From Ascaphus truei (Eukaryota > Chordata > Amphibia > Anura > Ascaphidae), in assembly GCA_036426205.1 (NCBI GenBank), contig CM071570.1, positions 509,523-573,522 of the forward strand: 64,000 bases of DNA. Direction: 5' to 3'. Under the pieces are notes generated by a model. That model did not search any database. It saw nothing but the letters and a program-made list of their open reading frames with translations, and was not told where the DNA came from. Positions 59,901-64,000 of the stretch are shown one piece after another. Positions within the stretch are counted from its first letter, which is position 1; every line of letters starts with the position of its first letter. Both the position numbers and the translations under genes were made by a program.

Positions 59901-60722
59901 TCATCAGAATAATCAACTGCAAAATATCAACAACCAAAAATTATAACACCCCCAAAAACCTTCTCAGGGGTCCCTGGGTGCCGCTCCTTCTCAAGCCAAG
60001 GCATTTTTATTTAACTCCAAGACCCACAAAACACAGGGTCAAGTGCCCATGGCTAGATATTATTAATAGCTTTATATTATTCACATATTTTCAAATATTC
60101 TGTTTCAAGAAATCAATAACAAAGAAACTCAGGGGGGCATCTGTAAAATTGGGGGGTTTGAAATAGATCGCTACAGATCAGGAGATTGCTGCATTTTGTG
60201 CCCTAAACCTGTGACTCCAAAGCAGGAAAATATCAAAATCTCAGTCTATCCATTTGGTGTTGTGTATAAACAAAACTGCAGCTTAAAACATTTGTTAACT
60301 ATATTGGGGGTCTATTAAATAGTGGGAAATTTATTTATTTTATCCTACTGAGCCCATAATTCATAACAATCGAACATGTTCTGGGCCTTGGATATAAATG
60401 AATGCATATTAGTGATAATATTATACATAATGTATGTGTTACATACTGTACTTTTCTCAATGTAATAATAAACAAAACAAAATCAATGGTTTAGAAACAC
60501 CGTCACACCTCACTTGTGCTGAGCTGTTTTCCTTGTTATCTTCTTTAAGTAACTATACAATGCCTTCCCCCTGCAGCTAAGAGGGGTATCTGCCCTCGTT
60601 ATAATGCCTCACTCTGTATCGGGATCAAACCCTTACCTGATGAGTGTCACGCTGATAACCAGTGTCCCGGGACAGACAAGTGCTGCAAAAAGTGCAGATA
60701 CCAGTGCACCCCAGCTCTGTAA
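35533..60722 (+). CDS. Secreted three-WAP-domain (four-disulfide core) protein
   Basis: Exons 35533-35608, 43006-43191, 44358-44522 and 60577-60722; all introns GT/AG and phase 1, joined CDS 573 nt, 190 residues, ending TAA. Exon 1 encodes a signal peptide (MSPTAGSLLLGLVLCSVVTW, probable cleavage near SEA). Each further exon encodes one WAP domain with all eight cysteines in the order C-C-C-C-CC-C-C. WAP proteins are small secreted factors, commonly serine-protease inhibitors or antimicrobials in skin, mucus or immune tissue; which applies here is inference. The inhibitory loop lies around the second to third cysteines of each domain. Domains 1 and 2 are clearly related (PVV-V, CP-DVDY-TCD-VP), domain 3 is divergent. 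There may be additional exons that I failed to see. No close ortholog name can be assigned from sequence alone. Confidence 0.85.
36525..36790. repeat. Foldback MITE in WAP intron 1
   Basis: Arms of about 110 bp (36529-36640 and 36673-36789) are about 90% inverse complements, e.g. TTTTGTCTCAAGCTC and GAGCTTGAGACAAAA. The arm is the same family as the single-orientation repeats at 5283-5450 and 6636-6760. Confidence 0.85.
36950..38710 (+). repeat. Triplicated unit followed by purine tracts
   Basis: A block beginning GTCAGGGCCATAGCTC occurs at about 36952, 37814 and 38350. Each copy contains TTAACATTTCTCTGACAAG, CCTGGTGGCAGATAAGGAG and ends with an AAAGA/GGAGAAGGAGA-rich passage leading into a GA tract. 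The copies differ at many sites, so the duplication is old. Confidence 0.8.
37275..37720. repeat. (GA)n and GA-rich tract
   Basis: GGGAGA repeats pass into a pure (GA)n run at about 37353-37436, then GA-rich degenerate sequence. The long Arg/Glu and Ser/Leu frames on the two strands are translations of this repeat. Confidence 0.97.
38700..39425. repeat. 720-bp polypurine tract with higher-order repeat
   Basis: Almost purely purine on the + strand. A unit of roughly 100-115 bp, marked by GGGGATTAGAGGG (39029, 39130, 39227) and GGTGGGAGAGACAGAG, is repeated at least three times. Such tracts can form triplex DNA. The 242-codon frame on the opposite strand is the repeat read as Ser/Pro/Leu. Confidence 0.95.
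40033..40310. repeat. SINE/L2-tail-like repeat
   Basis: Contains GTAAAGCACCAACATATTCC and ends GGCGCTATATAAATAAAG, features commonly seen in the tails of L2-type elements and dependent SINEs. Related sequence lies at 23920-24065. Confidence 0.5.
40290..40790 (-). pseudogene. L2-like LINE reverse transcriptase fragment
   Basis: The minus strand encodes THEATKILIQSLILSLLDYC, matching the conserved stretch of L2/CR1-type RTs just after the catalytic domain, and upstream of it a degenerate STPQTRWLGV segment also seen in the copy at 42340-42570. Frame interrupted; fragment of a non-LTR retrotransposon. Confidence 0.65.
41911..42570 (-). pseudogene. L2-like LINE C-terminal fragment
   Basis: Minus-strand frames: first STPQAHWLEDM (as in the neighbouring fragment), then HLQSIQNAAARHIYLTHCS, PLYSLPIASSVKCKTL and LQGLSRTAPSIWQSLP. 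This is the typical ending of L2-type ORF2 (QNAAARL, LHWLPI, RTFSRTAPSLWNSLP). A frameshift separates the two parts. Confidence 0.7.
43006..43191 (+). CDS. WAP gene exon 2: WAP domain 1
   Basis: 186 nt, phase 1 at both ends; acceptor TTCCAG, donor G|GTACGG. Encodes DVPVVTVKYTTCPMDVDY onward with eight cysteines (CP, CD, CYS, CKG, CC, CTL, CVP). A domain-sized symmetric exon can be duplicated or lost without breaking the frame. Confidence 0.9.
43340..43482. repeat. GT-rich microsatellite
   Basis: Interrupted (GT)n with GGGGGTG stretches. The His/Thr/Pro-rich minus frames over it are repeat translations. Confidence 0.97.
43489..43935 (+). mobile_element. Possible LTR-like block in WAP intron 2
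   Basis: Begins TTGTGACAGTCTACG, contains TTTAAAATAAAATC and later TTAATAAACC as potential promoter and polyadenylation signals in the order expected of an LTR, but the end and target duplication are not evident. Tentative. Confidence 0.3.
43966..44080. repeat. (GT)n then (TA)n microsatellite
   Basis: GT repeats to about 44032, then an AT-rich TATATA run. Confidence 0.95.
44358..44522 (+). CDS. WAP gene exon 3: WAP domain 2
   Basis: 165 nt, phase 1-1; acceptor TTTTTCAG, donor G|GTATGG. Encodes VNPVVYVKPGDCPQDVDY onward with all eight cysteines. It is similar to exon 2, and the first about 50 bases of the following intron and the 30 bases before the acceptor are also similar to those of exon 2. 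Confidence 0.9.
44885..45215. repeat. GA-rich tract
   Basis: (GA)n core at about 44949-45003 inside interrupted GAGAGAGGGTGAGA repeats. Confidence 0.97.
45559..47572 (+). mobile_element. Solo LTR in WAP intron 3 with perfect CACAG duplication
   Basis: Starts TGTGACGGTGAAGGGG, ends TCTACCGTGACA, and is flanked by identical CACAG (45554-45558, 47573-47577). 2014 bp with no coding region, hence a recombined single LTR. It contains a 40-bp tandem repeat near its start (45813-45972). The central part shares a segment with 16500-16650. Same orientation as the host gene; its own polyadenylation signal (GAATAAAG, about 47485) lies in sense within the intron. Confidence 0.88.
45813..45972 (+). repeat. 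40-bp tandem repeat, four units
   Basis: Units begin GTGCCAGCCAGCGGGGATGT at 45813, 45853, 45893 and 45932, with few changes. The related LTRs carry one copy (e.g. near 18300), so the array expanded in this copy. Confidence 0.95.
47845..47994. repeat. (CA)n microsatellite
   Basis: 150 bases of CA with small interruptions (CACCACAACAC). Confidence 0.98.
48490..48720 (-). mobile_element. Penelope-like terminal region with hammerhead-like motif
   Basis: The minus strand at 48563-48531 has TTGATAAAGACC, a TTTGA loop, GGTC and then GAAAC GTTGTG. This matches the layout of the hammerhead core (CUGAUGA, stem II, GAAA) known from the ends of Penelope-like elements, with changes in the first core segment (UUGAUAA). 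No reverse transcriptase adjoins it. Confidence 0.6.
48740..49101. mobile_element. hAT-like MITE
   Basis: Inverted ends AAGGGGTGCACAAAC (left) and GTTTGCGCACCTTTG (right), with GCTTAAA directly outside both ends (48733-48739 and 49102-49108), fitting a slightly eroded 8-bp hAT duplication. The 362-bp interior is GC-rich, with repeated TGCCATGGCGA and TGACGTC words. Non-coding. Confidence 0.7.
49110..50200. other. Non-coding part of WAP intron 3
   Basis: No exon or recognisable mobile element. Short CT/TA repeat at 49346-49368. Confidence 0.5.
50333..51263 (+). pseudogene. L1 ORF1 (RNA-binding chaperone), frameshifted
   Basis: 50333-50785 encodes 150 residues: a charged N-terminus, a predicted coiled coil (about residues 60-130, ELWALRKDVDALGERTASLE and later heptads), and the conserved NRDRRCNIRLRG that begins the RRM domain. 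A frameshift at about 50780 stops this frame. The RRM and C-terminal part continue in other frames (e.g. FPDMAARDLVLDRCHRALRG around 50830-50890; then 50982-51263, including DLSPATLAKRRAM). ORF1p normally forms trimers that coat L1 RNA. This copy cannot make it intact. Confidence 0.75.
52310..52420. repeat. C-rich polypyrimidine tract in the L1
   Basis: Almost only C and T on the + strand, just before ORF2. It opens two overlapping Pro-rich frames that are not genes. Confidence 0.9.
52555..56227 (+). pseudogene. L1 ORF2 (endonuclease-reverse transcriptase), broken
   Basis: Endonuclease: SHNVQGFNNPTKR, FLQETHF, LAGDFNMV, then after an in-frame stop at 53065-53067 the same frame continues with SRIDYFF and SWSDHAP, the catalytic His region. 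A frameshift follows near 53320 and a stop near 53573. RT (53629-54804): KAPEPDGFSGLYY, YRPISLINTDVKLYAKLLAN, LDAEKAFDRIDW (motif A), GTRQGCPLSPLLFALC (motif B), ALYADDILLI (motif C, YADD). A TGA at 54802 ends this frame. The C-terminus (55403-56227) includes a CX3CX7HX4C zinc knuckle (CPRQCGGTANLLHMLWSC). ORF2p nicks target DNA and copies the element RNA. At least four disabling changes make this copy inactive. The P-G of the usual PGPDG is replaced by E. Confidence 0.88.
56829..56843 (+). other. L1 poly(A) tail
   Basis: A15 run immediately after CAATAAAAATTTAAGTAAC; marks the 3' end of the LINE. Confidence 0.85.
57080..58600 (+). pseudogene. Penelope-like element RT, frameshifted and truncated
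   Basis: Successive frames give LIIKGADQGGGIVVQ (57190-57240), LPKIHK then GRPIVSNIGS (57450-57520), LDVTSLYTIIEHMQG (57675-57722), QTRGTAMGTSFAPSFANLF (57855-57910), FYKRYIDDLILI (57970-58005) and, after another shift, RGIPKGQFLRLKRN (58190-58230) and FHCNHCIICRS (58528-58560). This is the order of Penelope-type RT motifs up to the Cys-rich linker that precedes the GIY-YIG endonuclease; no GIY-YIG domain is visible. Stops and frameshifts at about 57378, 57673 and 58096 inactivate it. It is 35 bases to 200 bases downstream of the L1 tail and in the same orientation. Confidence 0.88.
58601..60540. other. Last part of WAP intron 3, non-coding
   Basis: No exon is supported. 59131-59142 on the minus strand reads CTGATGAGGTCC, an intact first hammerhead core segment with stem II start, but the GAAAC partner is missing nearby. 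The frames at 59155-59370 and 59668-59946 show no recognisable domain. Confidence 0.55.
60577..60722 (+). CDS. WAP gene exon 4: WAP domain 3 and stop
   Basis: Acceptor CCCCCTGCAG after a pyrimidine tract. Encodes AKRGICPRYNASLC, then KPLPDECHADNQCPGTDKCC and KKCRYQCTPAL, with eight cysteines, then TAA. The sequence after the stop is G|GTAGGT, a good donor, so the 3' UTR is probably split and continues beyond this exon. The domain follows the canonical WAP spacing (DxxCPGxxKCC) more closely than the first two. Confidence 0.9.
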
Positions 60723-60724
60723 GG

Positions 60725-62060
60725 TAGGTGACCCTTCTATTTTCATTGCCTGTAATGAATCAGGTTTATACGATGTTCAACAGTGTATTAATTGTGCATG
60801 CTTTAAAAGAATTGGGTACATATCGTAACAGTATGCAAAATTACTTGGAACAAGCAGAAGAGTCAAATAAAGTGTAGATTCTACATAGCCCTGTGTTTGT
60901 CAGGTGATTTAGGGAGTGCAAAAAGGATTGGAGATAGGGAGTGATCAACTGGAATCCATAATAATAGGTGTAATAATCAGTGAAAATCAAAATTAGTGAG
61001 TGCAACTGTGAACTGAAAGTGAATCAGTAGAGTGGTGAGCACACTAGACCGTGTGCTCTGAGAGAAATTCACTTAAATGCACACCACTTGCAATTTTAAA
61101 ATTTAACTTTTAATAATATTTACTTAAAACATATATTACCGATTGTGTGTATAACAGTAAATAAAAAAGACATCATTAGTGAAACGATATGTGCATGAAC
61201 TCCTTATTACACTCAGATTAAATAGTAATAATGTTTGCTGAGATAGGAGATGAATTGCGTAATTCAGTGAAGATGGAAATACCACCAAGGATCCAGAGCG
61301 AGATTGAACAATGGTACACCTAGTGATTTAAAAAAAGTAACCTAAATATAGAATTAAGTCAATACTGACTTGAATGCCACTAGGTGTAGTTGATAAATAT
61401 GATTAAACCATATCGACTCTATTGTGAAACCAAAGGGGTGGAAAGAGAGGAAGGTAGATATAATAAACTACCATCCAGTATATATTAAATAAATATAGGG
61501 TACAGGCGAGTTGTGAAATTCCCCTAAACAGAGAGCCAACGCAGATTATATAAGCTATATAAAATGGCTCAATATACAATGTTCTGCCTTCTAGTATATA
61601 TATGGTATAGGCAACATGGATATAATAAATACCAATTGTATATCAGACTGTGAAGGGTGGCCAAGTAGGTGATACCCAGCCTCAAAATGGATAGTGTAGG
61701 CTAAATATGGGTATGATGGCCCCAAATAATCTAAATAAGGGCACACAATATGCTATGAGTCCAAGCTGACATTCTTCCAAGACTCAAGACTGCCACATGC
61801 CATCAAGTATATCAGAGTCCTAGCTGGATCCTACTTGAGCCAAATTGCATAAAACAACTCTGATAACCCCAGAAAACTCCTGTCTAAGTGTATTAACAAG
61901 ACATGGTATAATCGCTCATAATGCTCTAGACACTGAATTCTCGTTTACTAAAAACTAACACAGCACCATAACAGAAGCTGATGACGTCATTGCGTGCCCT
62001 ATGCACGTTTCCCTCCAGCTATGGAGCTTTGTCAGGGACATTTTTGCAAATACAGGAAAG
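60725..62060. other. Non-coding, partly Penelope-like UTR sequence
   Basis: No exon is visible. 61060-61140 has an inverted GTGAGCACACTAGA / GTGTGCTCTGAG arrangement, and the minus strand at 62035-62003 has CTGAC AAAGCTCC, a loop, GGAG and GGAAAC GTGC, a degenerate hammerhead-like motif. Confidence 0.5.
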
Positions 62061-62149
62061 CAGAGCTATAAAAAAACATAGGTTGCCATGGTAACGTAAT
62101 TGGTGGCTCGAACAGTGCTTGCGTGCAATGATATATCCAATGTGTATCC

Positions 62150-62860
62150 ATGTGAGACAATGCGCATGCGTGGAGCCATAATCACGAAGAACTGACATAA
62201 CGGGCAAGATCATACCTTGATCAATTGTGGCAATGAGAAATAGATAGAGACTACACGAAGACAATAACTCGCGCATATACAAGTGTGCATGTGTACTGTA
62301 TAATAATAAACCTCCTCTCACTCAGATCAGTAGTGCGCATGTGCAAGAAGAAAGACACTCTCTCACTCAAAGCACATGTATGCACATGCGCAAGGAGATA
62401 GAAGTTCAGTCACTCACATCAAGATAATACGCACGTGTAAGGAAACAAAGATCCTCACATACAGATCATGGTAATACGCATGTGTAGAGAAATATGCCTT
62501 CCATCATCCAAATCATACCTGTGTGCATGTATAGGGAGATAAATGTCCTCTTGTTCTAATCATAGTCATGCGCATGCGTGTGGAGGTTAACATTCACACT
62601 CACACATCACAATGATGCGCATGCGTAGGGAGATACATACTGTATCATCTCATTTACAGCACAGTAATGTGCATATGCAGCGAGATAGACAATCTAACTT
62701 TCACTCGGATCGATACAATGCGCATGTACAGGGAAATAGATATTTTCTCACCTAAGTCCCAGAAATGCTCATATTTTGAGAGATGCATATTATCTCACCC
62801 GGGTCACAGTGATAAGCCTGTGCAGGGAACTGTGCTTGTCTATGGTAATCAACCACTCAC
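62150..62860. repeat. ~60-bp minisatellite with TGCGCATGCG-like core
   Basis: About eleven degenerate units, each with a core close to ATGCGCATGCGTAGGGAGATA followed by a CTCACTCA-type spacer. The core is intact or nearly so at 62160-62170, 62570-62580 and 62614-62624, and the other units carry one to three changes (e.g. GCACATGCGC). The core equals the consensus for NRF1-type binding sites. Confidence 0.8.
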
Positions 62861-63059
62861 TACGTGCAGAGTGTCCACACATAAACATGTGCGGATAATA
62901 GCACTGACAACTACTAATTCAGTACAGTGTACACATCAGAGAGAATGATCTTGTCTATCATCGTCCATCATGGAGACATATATACATTTTGTAATGTATC
63001 ACATACTGCCTGTGTCTGTCAGAGGAGTTACATGATGCACATGCAATGTAATGCATCAC

Positions 63060-64000
63060 TGTAATGGTGAACAGGTACCCAGTCCAGTAAATAAAAGTAT
63101 TATGCCTGTCTGGGTGCCCATGAGTCATATTGTAAATGTGAAGTGTCAGCTCTGCAGCCCACTGCTGGCTGCAAGTCTCTATATGCGTTAGAATTGTTTG
63201 TGTGTGTCCTGCTAGGCATAAGGGGACCACACGCATTTAACTAAGCTACATTGGATGAGTGCGGTCACCGTTATGAAATAGTTCCCAGTATCGCAACCAC
63301 GATTACCCAATCATTATACTAAGTTACATTGCATGAGTGCGGTCTCGCAACCACGATTACCCAATCGTTATACTAAGTTACATTGTATGAGTGCAGTCTC
63401 GCAACCATGGTTGCTAGATCGTTATACTAAGTTACATTGTAAGAGTGCGGTCACAGTATTTCAACCATGATTACCACATTGTTATACTACGTTACATTGT
63501 ATGAGTGCTTTCGCAGTTATTTAATTAGTTCCGAGTATTGCAATACTGTTTCACTGCCAAACCACAAAGCGAAAAAAGGGTTTTAAACTCCAGCTGCATT
63601 TTTATGCATCACAGAGACAGGGAGCTAACTTAGGTTAGGAGTATGCCAGCGCTATGGAATTTGGTATGAATGCTGCTGGAGTCCCAACATTAAAGTAGTT
63701 ATGTTTTTTGTGTTAACTTTTATAAAAAGTAGTGAATGAAAGGTGTATTAAAGGTCTTTTTGTGTATTAAAATGATAAAGAGCAAGGGCATTTACATTCA
63801 AGCAGGCGGGGCAGCGGAAACACTAGGTTCACAAATACAATTATTCCCAGAGATATGGCCAGCCTTTCCGGCCAGTGAGTCATGCATAAACTTAAGTCAG
63901 GACTTCCAGGACATCACGGTTGAGATGACTCCAGAATATCTAGGAAAGTCCGGACTTTAAAAGGTACCGACATTTTAAAGTGTTAAGTGAAGGGAAGTGA
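63060..64000 (+). mobile_element. LTR, truncated by the window end
   Basis: Starts TGTAATGGTGAACAGGTACC, aligning to the beginnings of the LTRs at 31070 and 45559 (first bases TGTGAC mutated), and shares the GTGTCAGCTCTGCAGCCCA and TGGCTGCA blocks. It continues past 64000. Inside (63240-63530) is a 62-bp tandem repeat, five units, each with ATACTAAGTTACATTG and GAGTGCGGTC. Confidence 0.8.
63240..63530 (+). repeat. 62-bp tandem repeat inside the right-edge LTR
   Basis: TTATACTAAGTTACATTG recurs at about 63317, 63368, 63422 and 63480, with a first degenerate copy near 63240. Confidence 0.85.

Noticed and set aside
59155..59946. Two plus-strand frames considered as an additional WAP-gene exon or retroelement gag
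   Set aside because: They lack cysteine patterning, have no matching phase-1 splice sites, and no gag motif can be named.
62150..62860. CRISPR-like regularly spaced repeats
   Set aside because: Repeats are degenerate, the spacers are related to one another, no cas genes, and the context is clearly a eukaryotic genome.

Overview
The window looks like a vertebrate, most probably frog (anuran amphibian), genomic stretch. It is AT-rich with GC-rich islands, full of CA/GT and GA microsatellites, and dominated by a mixed repeat load (PIF/Harbinger, Tc1/mariner-type and hAT-type MITEs, Gypsy-type LTRs, L1, L2 and Penelope-like elements). Genes are split into small exons with GT/AG introns. The species assignment is inference; no species-specific marker was found.

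The one host gene I can reconstruct is on the + strand from 35533 to 60722. It is a secreted protein with a signal-peptide exon followed by three exons that each encode one complete eight-cysteine WAP (four-disulfide core) domain. All junctions are phase 1 and the joined CDS is 573 nt (190 residues). A TATA box lies about 50 bp upstream of the ATG. The two middle WAP exons are tandem duplicates whose flanking intron sequence is still alike. Introns 1 (7.4 kb) and 3 (16 kb) are filled with repeats.

Layout: 1-3464 repeats, including a probable Helitron 3' end. 3465-12595 is a complete autonomous Harbinger transposon with 19-bp perfect TIRs and a TTA target duplication; it carries a Myb/SANT-like accessory gene (+ strand, 4 exons, with an internal duplication of exons 1-2) and a two-exon HARBI1-like DDE transposase (- strand). 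12600-15800 holds low-copy repeats and a 440-bp insertion flanked by an 18-bp direct repeat. 16327-19977 is a compound LTR bounded by a GGTAT duplication with a TA-flanked MITE nested in it. 20638-21130 is an LTR-like block and 21459-21756 a near-perfect 298-bp palindrome. 23020-24930 has hAT and Penelope remnants. 26911-28570 is a Gypsy 3' end. 29100-34400 holds GC-rich foldback sequences and a solo LTR. 35477-60722 is the WAP gene. After it come Penelope-like sequence, a ~60-bp minisatellite and the start of another LTR at the right edge.

The two Harbinger genes presumably act together: in this superfamily the Myb-like protein binds the DNA ends and brings the transposase to the nucleus. 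The other transposon genes are visibly broken. No tRNA, rRNA, CRISPR array or bacterial-type operon was seen.
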